Below, one piece after another: positions 1 to 8,794 of a stretch of 47,073 bases of DNA. Made by a program: the position numbers and the translations under genes. This DNA is from an uncultured bacterium (lineage in GTDB: Bacteria > Patescibacteriota > Minisyncoccia > Phycocordibacterales > GWA1-40-21), in the NCBI GenBank assembly GCA_903831595.1, contig CAIKXY010000001.1:1-47073 (forward strand), in the 5' to 3' direction. The number at the start of each line of letters is the position of its first letter. Position 1 is the stretch's first letter. A model generated the notes under the pieces. The model was given only the letters and a program-made list of their open reading frames with translations, had not been told where the DNA came from and searched no databases.

Positions 1-44
1 GCCCCGCCTTTTTAATTTACTTTTTTCTGCTATTATAAATGATA

Positions 45-740
45 ATGAAAAGCTTAAATTTACCAAAAATAAACAAGAATTTACACCATGCTTATTGTAT
101 TTTAGGTAATTCCGAAGGTATTATAAATGAACTAAAAACATTTTTACTGAATGAACTAGATTTTCCAACAGTAGATAACCCAGATTTTTGGCATGGAAAT
201 TTTGAGGTTATGGATATTGAAGACGGAAGAGCAATAAAAAACTCACACCAAAATAAACCAATTAAAGGTGATAAAAAAATATTTGTAGTTTCAGCAAACT
301 TTATTACAGAAAAAGCTCAAAACGCAATGTTAAAACTTTTTGAAGAACCAAGAGGCGATACACATTTCTTTTTGGTATTACCATCGTTAAGTAACATTAT
401 TCCGACTTTTCGTTCAAGACTTTTTATTATTGACACAAGTGAATCTGCCGACTCAATTATTAATCCTAAAGAATTTTTACAGATGTCATATGGAAAAAGA
501 ATGGACGCCGTCAAAAAGATTTGCGAGAACGTTTCTGATGAAGAAAAAAGTAAAATTGAAATAATTAAATTTATTAATGCTATTGAAGCAGAGATTTTTA
601 CGCATCAGTCAGTTTTAAGTCCGCGTTTGTCTGCGTCTTTGGAAGAAATTGAAAAAGTGCGACAATATGCAAGCGAACAATCTCCATCATTAAAAATGCT
701 TTTGGAGCATTTAGCTATAATTTTGCCTTTAACAAAATAA
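45..740 (+). CDS. holB: DNA polymerase III delta' subunit-like protein
   Basis: Clamp-loader subunit family (AAA+ fold) that helps load the sliding clamp in replication. The N-terminal LHHAYCILG segment matches the family opening, the central AQNAMLKLFEEP stretch is the typical helix around Walker B/sensor I, and FRSRL is a variant of the SRC motif. No GxxGxGK P-loop is visible, as expected for an ATP-inactive delta'. It is short (about 230 aa against over 300 in E. coli), so the C-terminal domain is reduced. An ATG at 39 is also possible; I prefer 45 because TATTAT at 31-36 lies 8 nt before it and no SD is present. frr follows 22 nt downstream with its own -10. Confidence 0.8.
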   Translation: MKSLNLPKINKNLHHAYCILGNSEGIINELKTFLLNELDFPTVDNPDFWHGNFEVMDIEDGRAIKNSHQNKPIKGDKKIFVVSANFITEKAQNAMLKLFEEPRGDTHFFLVLPSLSNIIPTFRSRLFIIDTSESADSIINPKEFLQMSYGKRMDAVKKICENVSDEEKSKIEIIKFINAIEAEIFTHQSVLSPRLSASLEEIEKVRQYASEQSPSLKMLLEHLAIILPLTK

Positions 741-750
741 TAATTTTTGA

Positions 751-756
751 TATAAT
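751..756 (+). promoter_or_regulatory. -10 element for leaderless frr
   Basis: TATAAT ends exactly 6 nt before the frr ATG at 763. Transcription would start at or next to the A of the start codon, and no SD lies between. The same spacing recurs at other core genes in this window. Confidence 0.6.
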
Positions 757-762
757 ACTCCT

Positions 763-1314
763 ATGTCATACGATTTTAAAAAATTAAAAGATAGTATAAA
801 AGGTTCTGAAGAATGGTTAAAGAAAGAATACTCAGGACTTAGAACTGGTATTGCAAGTCCATCTATTTTGGATGGCGTACAAGTTGAAGTTTATGGTTCA
901 AGAATGCCGATAAATCAAGTTGCGAACATTGGTATTGAGGATGCGCGAGTTATCAGAATTACTCCTTGGGATAAATCACAATCAAAAGCAATTGAAAAAG
1001 CAATTACAGTTGCCAATCTTGGAGTGTCTGTCGGTATTGATGATAAAGGTGTAAGAATATTTTTCCCAGAGTTAACAGGTGATAGAAGATCTTTACTTAT
1101 AAAAACAGCAAAAGCCAAGCTTGAAGATGCAAAAGTAAATATTAGAGGATTTAGAGATGTTGCATCTACAGAAATAGATGCACAAGAGAAAAAGGGTGGA
1201 ATGGGAGAAGACGATAAATTTAGATATAAAAAAGAAATGCAAAAAATTGTTGATGAAGGAAATGCATCCCTTGAAGCGCTGCTTGCTAAAAAAGAAAAAG
1301 AAATTAATTCTTAA
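763..1314 (+). CDS. frr: Ribosome recycling factor
   Basis: Acts with EF-G to split post-termination ribosomes in the cytoplasm. The protein is 183 aa, close to the usual 185. It has the family features: an N-terminal helix with GLRTG, the IRITPWDKSQ segment, the PELTGDRR motif, and a C-terminal helix with EMQKIVDEGN. Its TAA overlaps the ATG of the next gene (TAATG), so the downstream metallopeptidase is probably translationally coupled. No SD is seen; TATAAT at 751-756 suggests leaderless expression. Confidence 0.97.
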   Translation: MSYDFKKLKDSIKGSEEWLKKEYSGLRTGIASPSILDGVQVEVYGSRMPINQVANIGIEDARVIRITPWDKSQSKAIEKAITVANLGVSVGIDDKGVRIFFPELTGDRRSLLIKTAKAKLEDAKVNIRGFRDVASTEIDAQEKKGGMGEDDKFRYKKEMQKIVDEGNASLEALLAKKEKEINS

Positions 1315-1967
1315 TGATTTATAAAATTAAAGAATATAAAAATAAGCTAATCGAGAAAGCTTATAGAGAAGGAATGAAGGAATTCAATAAGTTTTTTGGT
1401 ATTAATCTTGAATATAACAAGGAGCCAGATATTTGTATTTTAAATAGTAGAAAAGAAATAGACTTATTAAAACGTTATAAAAGTGAAAGATGGGTTAATG
1501 CTTTTGTTATTGGAGGAAAAGGTAATATTGTTTATATTCTTGATAATAATCGGATGGAAAAAGAAAGTAGTCATAAAAAGCATTCTGATAATGAATATTC
1601 TGCACTTATTAAACATGAAATTTGTCATCTCTTTGAACATGTAGTATCAAAAAATTGTTATAAACCTTTATGGCTTGGAGATGGTCTTGCTGTATATTTA
1701 TCAGGACAATTAAAATTTTATAATAAAATTAATACATTTAGTAATTTTATTGAATCTTACGATAAATATAACAAATCAACCTATACTGAGGGTGGTAATG
1801 CTTGTATGTTGTTAATAGAAAATTTCGGTAAGAAAAAAATTCTTAGACTCATTTCTCGTTCCAGTGAGGTAAATAATAAAAATGATTTTGCAAAATTATT
1901 CAAGAAAATATACGGATTTGATTTGAGCTATAAAAATTTTAATAATTTACTTAACAAAAATATATAA
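1314..1967 (+). CDS. Putative HExxH zinc metallopeptidase, MA-like
   Basis: A 217-aa protein of unknown substrate. HEICH (residues 101-105) is a classic zinc-binding HExxH motif, followed about 18 residues later by WLGDGLAVYLS. This resembles the WxxEGxA segment of peptidase-MA-like gluzincins, but with Asp123 where Glu normally supplies the third ligand. No signal peptide or membrane segment is evident, so it is probably cytoplasmic. It sits between frr and rseP with TAATG overlaps on both sides, indicating one transcript. Without the unusual third ligand being tested, activity remains an inference. Confidence 0.65.
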   Translation: MIYKIKEYKNKLIEKAYREGMKEFNKFFGINLEYNKEPDICILNSRKEIDLLKRYKSERWVNAFVIGGKGNIVYILDNNRMEKESSHKKHSDNEYSALIKHEICHLFEHVVSKNCYKPLWLGDGLAVYLSGQLKFYNKINTFSNFIESYDKYNKSTYTEGGNACMLLIENFGKKKILRLISRSSEVNNKNDFAKLFKKIYGFDLSYKNFNNLLNKNI

Positions 1968-3061
1968 TGACTATCGTTTTATTTTTAATTATACTTGCCG
2001 TACTTGTTTTTGTGCATGAGCTTGGGCATTTTGTTACAGCAAAACTATTTGGTATTCGAGTAGATGAATTTGCAATAGGTTTTCCACCTAAAATTTTTGG
2101 TTGGAAATCTGGTGAGACGCAGTATAGCTTAAATTTGATTCCGCTTGGCGGGTATGTGAAAATATTTGGTGAAGATCCTAACGATGAGTCAATCTCTGGA
2201 CCCGATAGTGTGCGAAGTTTTGTTAATGCAAAAAAATGGAAGCAAATTGTTGTATTACTTTCAGGAATTTTTATGAACTTAGTTTTTGCATGGCTATTAA
2301 TTTCAGCTTCATTTAATTTTGGTTTGCTTACATCTATCGAAGACCAATACACAAGTAATGCAAAAAATATTTCTGTCATTGTTTTGTCTGTTATGAAAAA
2401 TTCTCCAAGCGAAATAGCTGGACTTAAAGAAGGAGATAAAATTCTAGCAATTGAATCTGGAAGCAAAAAAATTACTACTCCGCTTGTTGCAGATATTCAA
2501 AATATTATTGAAAATAGTAAAGAAAAAATAAGTATTGAATATCAAAGAGTCAATGCCACGGGGACAGTAAGTATTTTGGCCAAAGATGGAGTCGTAGAAG
2601 GAAGAAAGGCAATCGGAATATCCATGGCTTTGGTTGGGACAGTTCGTTACGGCTTTTTTCAATCTTTTTTTGAAGGTGCAAAAATGACTGCTATTGAAAC
2701 CTCAAATATTGCAAAAGGGATTTTTGATTTTATTGTTGGTGCATTTAAAGGCCAAAGTGGACTGCTTTCGCAAATTGCAGGGCCAGTTGGAATTGCTGGA
2801 ATGGTTGGGCAGGCAAGTAGTATGGGACTTTCATATTTGTTTGGTTTTATTGCAATGATTTCTATAAATTTAGCAATGTTAAATCTTGTCCCATTTCCAG
2901 CACTTGATGGTGGAAGGGTTTTGTTTGTTCTAATTGAAGTTGTGATAAGAAGAAAAATTAAACCAGCAATTGCAAATTGGACAAACATGATTGGTTTTGG
3001 ACTTCTGATTGCGCTGATGCTTTTTATAACTTATAAAGATATTTTAAAGTTGTTTAAGTAA
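1967..3061 (+). CDS. rseP: Site-2 protease RseP/MmpP, membrane zinc metalloprotease
   Basis: Intramembrane protease that cleaves membrane-bound regulators or remnant signal peptides. HELGH lies at residues 17-21 in the first membrane helix. A PDZ-like domain occupies the middle (the SPSEIAGLKEGDKIL segment). The C-terminal helix carries NLVPFPALDGGR, which supplies the third zinc ligand Asp. The 364-aa length suits a single-PDZ bacterial S2P. It is co-translated with the upstream metallopeptidase (TAATG). Confidence 0.93.
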   Translation: MTIVLFLIILAVLVFVHELGHFVTAKLFGIRVDEFAIGFPPKIFGWKSGETQYSLNLIPLGGYVKIFGEDPNDESISGPDSVRSFVNAKKWKQIVVLLSGIFMNLVFAWLLISASFNFGLLTSIEDQYTSNAKNISVIVLSVMKNSPSEIAGLKEGDKILAIESGSKKITTPLVADIQNIIENSKEKISIEYQRVNATGTVSILAKDGVVEGRKAIGISMALVGTVRYGFFQSFFEGAKMTAIETSNIAKGIFDFIVGAFKGQSGLLSQIAGPVGIAGMVGQASSMGLSYLFGFIAMISINLAMLNLVPFPALDGGRVLFVLIEVVIRRKIKPAIANWTNMIGFGLLIALMLFITYKDILKLFK

Positions 3062-3098
3062 AAAAAGCTAGTTCACTAAATAGACAAGAACATAACAA

Positions 3099-3113
3099 TT
3101 GACTATGAGTCAA
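3099..3113. promoter_or_regulatory. Palindrome upstream of proS, possible operator or -35
   Basis: TTGACTatgAGTCAA is a perfect 6+6 palindrome in the 93-bp gap between rseP and proS. Its left half resembles a -35 hexamer, and TATAAA lies downstream at 3128-3133, but the spacing (23 nt) is too long for a standard pair. It may be an operator or simply part of a promoter. Confidence 0.3.
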
Positions 3114-3154
3114 GGGTTTTGTTTTATTATAAAATAATGTAGTATTTAAGCCAT

Positions 3155-4411
3155 ATGAGACAATCAATGTTACTAACAAAGACCCGTAAAGAAGGTCTTA
3201 AAGATGAAGTATCTAAAAATGCAAATCTCCTAATCCGTGCTGGTTTTATTAATAAAGAAATGGCTGGTGTATATTCCTATTTACCACTAGGATTGAGAAC
3301 ATTAAATAAAATTTCAAATATCGCCAGAGAAGAAATGAATAAGATTGGAAGTCAAGAACTTCTTCTTACGGCGTTACAAGATAAAGAGCCATGGGTAAAA
3401 TCAGGAAGATGGTCTGATGATGTTTATGATATTTGGTTTAAAACAAAATTAAAAAATGGGACTGAAATTGGACTTGGTAGTACACACGAAGAGCCTTTAG
3501 TCACACTTATGAAAAACCATATTAGATCATATAAAGATTTACCTGTAAGTGCGTATCAAATTCAGACGAAATTTAGGAATGAAGTAAGGGCTAAAGCTGG
3601 GATAATGCGTGGCAGAGAATTTTTAATGAAGGATATGTATTCTTTTTCTAAAGATGAAAAAGAACATGAAATATTTTATGAAAAAGCAAAAGTTGCTTAT
3701 TCTCACATTTTTAAAAGATTGGGTATTGGTGACAGGACATATTTTACCTATGCTCTAGGAGGAACTTTTAGTAAGTATTCACATGAATATCAAACTTTGG
3801 CTATCAATGGAGAAGACACAATCTATTGTTGTGACGAATGTATGGTTGCAATAAACAAAGAGCTTATCGACGAAATAAAAGAATGTCCTTCATGTAAAAA
3901 TAAAAAATTGATTGAGAGAAAGTCAGTTGAAGTTGGGAACATATTTAAATTGGGAATAAAATATTCTGAGCCGCTTGGTCTTATATACATAGATGAAAAA
4001 GGGGCAAAAAAATTTGTTTTTATGGGATGTTATGGTTTCGGGCCTTCAAGGACGATGGGAACAATTACAGAAATTCTTTCTGATGAAAAAGGCTTAGTGT
4101 GGCCGGTGTCTGTTGCACCTTTTAAGGTCCACATAGTTGAAATATCTTCTGAAAATAAAAAAGTTAGAGAGACTTCAGAAAAACTCTATGATATATTTAC
4201 AAAAAATGGTGTAGAAGTATTGTATGATGACAGAGACGCTCGTGCCGGAGAAAAGTTTAATGATTCTGACCTTATAGGTATTCCACTTAGAATTGTAATT
4301 AGTGAGAAAGGTTTAGAAAAAGGTGAATTTGAAATTAAACAAAGAATTGATGGAAAAGTATTTAATATAAAAGAAAAAGAACTTATGGATTTTGTAAATA
4401 AATATAATTAA
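3155..4411 (+). CDS. proS: Prolyl-tRNA synthetase, short form without INS editing domain
   Basis: Charges tRNA-Pro. The class II core is clear: the N-terminal GVYSYLPLGLR segment, TKFRNEVR and RGREFLMKDMYSF (motif 2 region), GCYGFGPSR (motif 3 region), and a C-terminal anticodon-binding domain with DDRDARAGEKF. At 418 aa it is about 150 residues shorter than E. coli ProRS. The segment between motifs 2 and 3 that normally holds the INS editing domain is only a small linker with two CxxC pairs (CDEC, CPSC), possibly a zinc ribbon. Hydrolysis of Ala-tRNA-Pro would therefore need another factor. mreB starts 1 nt after its stop. Confidence 0.95.
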   Translation: MRQSMLLTKTRKEGLKDEVSKNANLLIRAGFINKEMAGVYSYLPLGLRTLNKISNIAREEMNKIGSQELLLTALQDKEPWVKSGRWSDDVYDIWFKTKLKNGTEIGLGSTHEEPLVTLMKNHIRSYKDLPVSAYQIQTKFRNEVRAKAGIMRGREFLMKDMYSFSKDEKEHEIFYEKAKVAYSHIFKRLGIGDRTYFTYALGGTFSKYSHEYQTLAINGEDTIYCCDECMVAINKELIDEIKECPSCKNKKLIERKSVEVGNIFKLGIKYSEPLGLIYIDEKGAKKFVFMGCYGFGPSRTMGTITEILSDEKGLVWPVSVAPFKVHIVEISSENKKVRETSEKLYDIFTKNGVEVLYDDRDARAGEKFNDSDLIGIPLRIVISEKGLEKGEFEIKQRIDGKVFNIKEKELMDFVNKYN

Positions 4412-4412
4412 A

Positions 4413-5474
4413 ATGTTTAATGATTTAAGAGCAAAAATATATAAGCGTTTTTCTAATGATATCGGGATTGATCTTGGTACGGCCAATACTCTTGTCTATG
4501 TTTCTGGAAAAGGAATTATTATTAACGAACCATCGGTTGTTGCACTTAATCAAAAAACAGGAAGAGTTGTAGCGGTTGGTACTCAAGCAAAAGAAATGCT
4601 TGGCAGGACTCCTCCACACATAGTTGCAATAAGACCACTCGTTGATGGAGTCATTTTTGATTTTGAAGTCACTGAAGAAATGATTGCATATTTAATAAAA
4701 AAAGCTGAAGAACTTTCTCCCAAAATACTTGGGCCAAGAGTTGTTGTTGGCGTACCAAGTGGTGTTACAAACGTTGAAATACGAGCAGTAAGAGATGCTA
4801 CGAGAAACGCTGGTGCAAGAGAAGTACATATTGTTGAAGAGCCAATGGCAGGAGCAATTGGAATCCGTTTACCAATAAATGATCCCGTGGGAAGTATGGT
4901 GATTGATATTGGTGGCGGGACAACAGATATTGCAGTTATATCTCTTGGTGGAATTGTGAAATCAAAAAATTTGAGAATTGCCGGAGATAAACTAAATAAC
5001 GATATCATCAGTTATATTAGAAGTGAATTTAAAATTTTAATTGGAGAAAAAACAGCTGAAAATATTAAAATTGCTATTGGTAATGTTGTACAGGGTGAAC
5101 ATATGGAAGCTCCAATAAAGGGCAGGGATTTAATCACCGGCCTGCCAAGAGAGGTTATTTTAACTGATTCTGATATTAGAGAAGCAATATCTCTTTCAAT
5201 TGAAAGTTTGGTGGACGCAACAAAAGAAGTTCTTGAGACGACACCGCCAGAAATTCTTTCAGATATCATGAAAAGAGGAATTTATCTTTTTGGTGGTGGC
5301 GCACTTATAAAAGGACTTGATGTTTTATTAAGCGATTATTTGAAAATTCCAGTTCATTTTGTTGAGGATCCATTGACTGCTGTTGCTCGAGGAACTGGTG
5401 TTATACTCGAAAACATGGATCTTTATAGAGATGCATTAATTCAAAACGAAGATGAACTTCCACCAAAGAAATAA
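4413..5474 (+). CDS. mreB: Rod-shape determining actin-like protein MreB
   Basis: Bacterial actin that directs lateral wall synthesis. The family motifs are intact: DLGTANTLVYV (phosphate 1), GVPSGVTNVEIRAVRDA, EEPMAGAIG, DIGGGTTDIAV (phosphate 2) and LFGGGALIKGL (adenosine). Length is 353 aa, near the norm of about 345. An N-terminal amphipathic stretch precedes the core. It overlaps mreC by 23 nt and leads the mreB-mreC-mreD-mrdA block, so this CPR cell probably carries an elongasome and can be rod-shaped. Confidence 0.97.
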   Translation: MFNDLRAKIYKRFSNDIGIDLGTANTLVYVSGKGIIINEPSVVALNQKTGRVVAVGTQAKEMLGRTPPHIVAIRPLVDGVIFDFEVTEEMIAYLIKKAEELSPKILGPRVVVGVPSGVTNVEIRAVRDATRNAGAREVHIVEEPMAGAIGIRLPINDPVGSMVIDIGGGTTDIAVISLGGIVKSKNLRIAGDKLNNDIISYIRSEFKILIGEKTAENIKIAIGNVVQGEHMEAPIKGRDLITGLPREVILTDSDIREAISLSIESLVDATKEVLETTPPEILSDIMKRGIYLFGGGALIKGLDVLLSDYLKIPVHFVEDPLTAVARGTGVILENMDLYRDALIQNEDELPPKK

Positions 5475-6258
5475 TAATTTTTTAATTAGAGAAAATGGTA
5501 AAAAAAATCATATTTTTTATATAGTTGCTGTAATTTTTTTTATTTTAATTTTTTCTCTACCTTGGACCAGGAATTTACTTTTTAGTGCCGGCTCTCCTTT
5601 GTGGTCCTTAAAAAATAGTATTGTCACTTTTTTTTCAAATAATATTTCCGTTTTGGATTCAAAAGTTAATTTATTAAAAGAGAATAGTATTCTTAAACAA
5701 CAAACTTTAACGGATAATAGAGAGCAAGCATTGCTTGGTTTATTAAAGAAGGAAAATGAGGACCTAAAAAATATTGTAAATCGAAGTAATTATGGTCAGA
5801 AATTATTGTTGTCCACTGTTCTAGTTAAGCCATTTTTATCAGCATACGACACTCTAATTCTTGATGTTGGCTCAGTAAATGGCGTGGTTGTTGGAAACAA
5901 AGTTATAGCTGATGGAAATACATTCATTGGCTATATTTCTGAGGTTTATGATGATACATCAAAAGTGATTTTGTATTCATCACCTGGTGAACAAGTGAAA
6001 GTTTTAATTGGAAACAATAATGTTGAGAAGAATGCAACAGGACTTGGTGGTGGAAATTTTTCCGCGCAGGTTCCAAAAGAAATTGATGTAAAAGAAGGTG
6101 ACAATATTGTTATTCCTTCGATTTCTGCAAATGTTTTTGGCATAGTTGAAAAAATTGAATATAAAGAAACTGATTCATACCAAAATGTCTTGTTTAAGAG
6201 TCCAGTAAATATCTCAGAATTAAAGTGGGTTGAGGTATTGTTATCAAATAAAAAATAA
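5452..6258 (+). CDS. mreC: Rod-shape determining protein MreC
   Basis: Scaffold linking MreB to extracytoplasmic wall enzymes. It has a short basic N-terminus, one membrane helix (about residues 20-42), a coiled-coil region (about 65-105), then a beta-rich domain with the family's VLVKPFLSAYDTLILDVG and GNTFIGYISEV segments. Length is 268 aa. The start is placed inside the 3' end of mreB because no later ATG keeps the transmembrane segment. The stop is 1 nt before the mreD-like ATG. Confidence 0.9.
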   Translation: MNFHQRNNNFLIRENGKKNHIFYIVAVIFFILIFSLPWTRNLLFSAGSPLWSLKNSIVTFFSNNISVLDSKVNLLKENSILKQQTLTDNREQALLGLLKKENEDLKNIVNRSNYGQKLLLSTVLVKPFLSAYDTLILDVGSVNGVVVGNKVIADGNTFIGYISEVYDDTSKVILYSSPGEQVKVLIGNNNVEKNATGLGGGNFSAQVPKEIDVKEGDNIVIPSISANVFGIVEKIEYKETDSYQNVLFKSPVNISELKWVEVLLSNKK

Positions 6259-6259
6259 A

Positions 6260-6535
6260 ATGTTTAGGAAAAATAATCTTTACAGGATAATAGCTGATAT
6301 TTTTTTGATTTTATCTATTTTTTTGTTACCAAGTTATATTTCAATCACTTTAATCTTTGTCTCTGTTTTAATTTTTAATAATTTTATTGAGTCAATTTTT
6401 TTTGGTTTTATGCTTGATATGCTATACAGCAGTGGAAGAATTTTTGGATACCATTTCGCATATTTTTTCACATTTATTTCTGTTATTTTCTATATAATTT
6501 CATTTAAAATTAAAGAAATGGTTAGGGTCTCATAA
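6260..6535 (+). CDS. mreD: MreD-like small membrane protein
   Basis: A 91-aa hydrophobic protein with three probable membrane helices. It occupies the mreD position between mreC and the PBP2 gene, and this position is the main support for the name. The GFMLDMLYSSGRIFGYH stretch resembles the MreD core. Typical MreD has about 160 aa and five or more helices, so this is reduced. A start at 6230 would overlap mreC by 29 nt; the ATG at 6260, just after the mreC stop, is more natural. Confidence 0.65.
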   Translation: MFRKNNLYRIIADIFLILSIFLLPSYISITLIFVSVLIFNNFIESIFFGFMLDMLYSSGRIFGYHFAYFFTFISVIFYIISFKIKEMVRVS

Positions 6536-6539
6536 ATAA

Positions 6540-8243
6540 ATGTTTAAAAAAGTAAAAAAAAAGATTAAAGGTAATCCATATAAAGACAGAATAAAAGATA
6601 TCGATCCAGATGAAATCTTTTTAGATTCTGAAAATTTACCAAAATTTAACGTTGATCAGTTTGAAGGAAGGATAGAAAAGCCTATTTCAAGTAGGACTTT
6701 TGTGTTTTTTGGTATAGCTTGTTTTTTAATTTTTGCTGGTTTTATCATTCGTGCAATAAATTTACAAGTAACAAATGGTCCATATTATTTACAAAAAAGT
6801 GAGAATAACCGATTACGAAATACATTAGTATTTGCAAACAGAGGCGTGATTTATGACAGAAATGACAATAAACTTGCATGGAATGTTGATAGCGAGAGCA
6901 GTCCTGAGTTTTCGTTAAGAAAATACAGCAGTCAGTCTGGTCTATCTCATGTTTTGGGTTATATAAAATATCCATCAAAAGATAGTTCAGGTTTCTATTA
7001 CAGTGAAGACTTTGTTGGTAAGGATGGTGTTGAGAAATATTATAGTGATATTTTGTCCAGTAAAAATGGTTTAAGAATTGTTGAGGTTGATGCACATGGA
7101 GCTATACAATCACAAAGTGTTGTTCGCCCTGCCGTCGATGGTCAAGATATCAAACTTTCTATTGATTCAAATTTACAAAGTGAAATTTATAAAGTTATTT
7201 CAGATTTGGTAAATAGAGTGGGTTTTACAGGTGGTGCCGGAGTTATCATGGATGTTAACACCGGGGAGGTTTTAGCTTTAACAAGTTATCCAGAATATGA
7301 CTCTCAAACTTTAACTGATGGAACGAATTCATTAGCAATTAATCAATTATTAAAAAATAAAAATAATCCATTTTTGGATAGGGTAGTAAATGGGCTTTAT
7401 ACACCGGGTTCTATTGTAAAACCTTATATGTCGATTGCTGCATTAAATGAAAACATTATTGACCCTAATACAAAAATTTTGAGTACTGGGTCTATCTCTA
7501 TTCCAAATATTTACGACCCTCTACATCCATCAGTGTTCAAAGACTGGCGAGCTCAAGGTTGGGTGGATATGAGGCACGCGATTGCTGTTTCTTCAGACGT
7601 GTATTTTTATGAAGTTGGTGGGGGATATGAAAATCAAAAAGGGTTAGGTATTTCTCTTATAGATAAATATATGCATCTATTTGGTTTTGGTTTTGATATA
7701 CCAAATGGTTTTTTTACAGGGACCAGCGGAGTAATTCCTGATCCACAGTGGAAGGCCGAAAATTTTAATGGAGAAAAATGGAATATTGGAGATACTTATC
7801 ACACTTCAATTGGGCAGTACGGTTTTCAAGTCACTCCTATTCAAACAGTCAGAGCAGTTGCAAGCATTGCAAATGGCGGAAAATTATTGGAACCATCAAT
7901 ATTGTCTGGCGGTAATCCTGATAAGTTTATTCAGTTGAATCTTGACCCAGCAGATTATAAAGTGGTAAGAGAAGGAATGAAGCTCGGTGTAGAAGAAGGG
8001 GTTGCCGTTGGTTTAAATACAGGATATTTATCTTTGGGGGCTAAAACTGGAACTGCAGAACTTGGTTCAAAAAAACAATTTGTGAACTCATGGGTTACAG
8101 GTTTTTTCCCATATGATAATCCCAAATATGCGTTCGCAATTATTATGGAAAAGGGTCCAGTTACAAACACTATGGGGGGCGTTTATGTTATGCGCCAAGT
8201 TCTTGATTGGATGCATATTAATACACCACAATATTTAAAATAA
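6540..8243 (+). CDS. mrdA: Penicillin-binding protein 2, elongation transpeptidase
   Basis: Class B PBP that cross-links peptidoglycan during elongation. It has a cytoplasmic N-terminus, one membrane helix (about residues 55-77), a dimerisation domain, then a transpeptidase domain with SIVK (catalytic Ser291), SSD (351-353, the variant common in PBP2) and KTG (502-504). Length is 567 aa. It ends the mre block. rodA, its usual glycosyltransferase partner, is not adjacent. No SD precedes the ATG, 4 nt after the mreD-like stop. Confidence 0.93.
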   Translation: MFKKVKKKIKGNPYKDRIKDIDPDEIFLDSENLPKFNVDQFEGRIEKPISSRTFVFFGIACFLIFAGFIIRAINLQVTNGPYYLQKSENNRLRNTLVFANRGVIYDRNDNKLAWNVDSESSPEFSLRKYSSQSGLSHVLGYIKYPSKDSSGFYYSEDFVGKDGVEKYYSDILSSKNGLRIVEVDAHGAIQSQSVVRPAVDGQDIKLSIDSNLQSEIYKVISDLVNRVGFTGGAGVIMDVNTGEVLALTSYPEYDSQTLTDGTNSLAINQLLKNKNNPFLDRVVNGLYTPGSIVKPYMSIAALNENIIDPNTKILSTGSISIPNIYDPLHPSVFKDWRAQGWVDMRHAIAVSSDVYFYEVGGGYENQKGLGISLIDKYMHLFGFGFDIPNGFFTGTSGVIPDPQWKAENFNGEKWNIGDTYHTSIGQYGFQVTPIQTVRAVASIANGGKLLEPSILSGGNPDKFIQLNLDPADYKVVREGMKLGVEEGVAVGLNTGYLSLGAKTGTAELGSKKQFVNSWVTGFFPYDNPKYAFAIIMEKGPVTNTMGGVYVMRQVLDWMHINTPQYLK

Positions 8244-8253
8244 TTATATTTCT

Positions 8254-8282
8254 TTGACTAAGTAACAATTTATTGCTAAAAT
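8254..8282 (+). promoter_or_regulatory. Promoter for greA
   Basis: TTGACT at 8254-8259 and TAAAAT at 8277-8282 are 17 nt apart, in the gap between mrdA and greA. The predicted start gives a leader of about 27 nt with no SD. Confidence 0.55.
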
Positions 8283-8316
8283 ACACCCAACTTTAATAAT
8301 TTAAATCATAAATAAT

Positions 8317-8784
8317 ATGGACGAAAGAAGAGAATATTTAACGAAAGAAAAGTATAACCAATTAGTAATCGAGCTCAATGATTTAAAAAATGTAAAAAGA
8401 AAAGAAGTTGCTGAAGCTCTTGACTATGCAAGAGGCTTGGGGGACTTGTCAGAGAATGCAGAATATCATGAAGCAAGGACAAGACAGGCTGATGTTGAAG
8501 AAAGAATTAAAAAAATAGAGGATATTTTAAAAAACACAACTGTTGTTGAGGATAAACACGGAGATCACGCAGTGATAGGTAGTACTGTAGTCGTAGAGAA
8601 AGCAGATGGAACAAAGAAGATGACTCTCATGATTGTTGGTTCTGCTGAGTCAGATATTGCAACAGGTAAAATTTCAAATAGATCACCAATCGGTGCCGCA
8701 GTTTTAGGTAAAAAGAAAGGCGATATTTTCCAATTTAATTCTCCAAGCGGAAAGATGGAATATAAACTTCTTGAAGTAAAATAA
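8317..8784 (+). CDS. greA: Transcription elongation factor GreA
   Basis: Rescues backtracked RNA polymerase by stimulating transcript cleavage. It has the N-terminal coiled coil carrying the acidic tip region (ARGLGDLSENAEYHEAR) and the C-terminal FKBP-like domain with GSAESD and SPIGAAVLGKKKGD. At 155 aa it is full length. It has its own promoter at 8254-8282. lysS starts 10 nt downstream and probably shares the transcript. Confidence 0.96.
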   Translation: MDERREYLTKEKYNQLVIELNDLKNVKRKEVAEALDYARGLGDLSENAEYHEARTRQADVEERIKKIEDILKNTTVVEDKHGDHAVIGSTVVVEKADGTKKMTLMIVGSAESDIATGKISNRSPIGAAVLGKKKGDIFQFNSPSGKMEYKLLEVK

Positions 8785-8794
8785 ACTAATAAAA

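Noticed and set aside
6230-6259. Upstream start for the MreD-like gene
   Set aside because: It would overlap mreC by 29 nt and add a polar segment; the ATG at 6260 directly follows the mreC stop.
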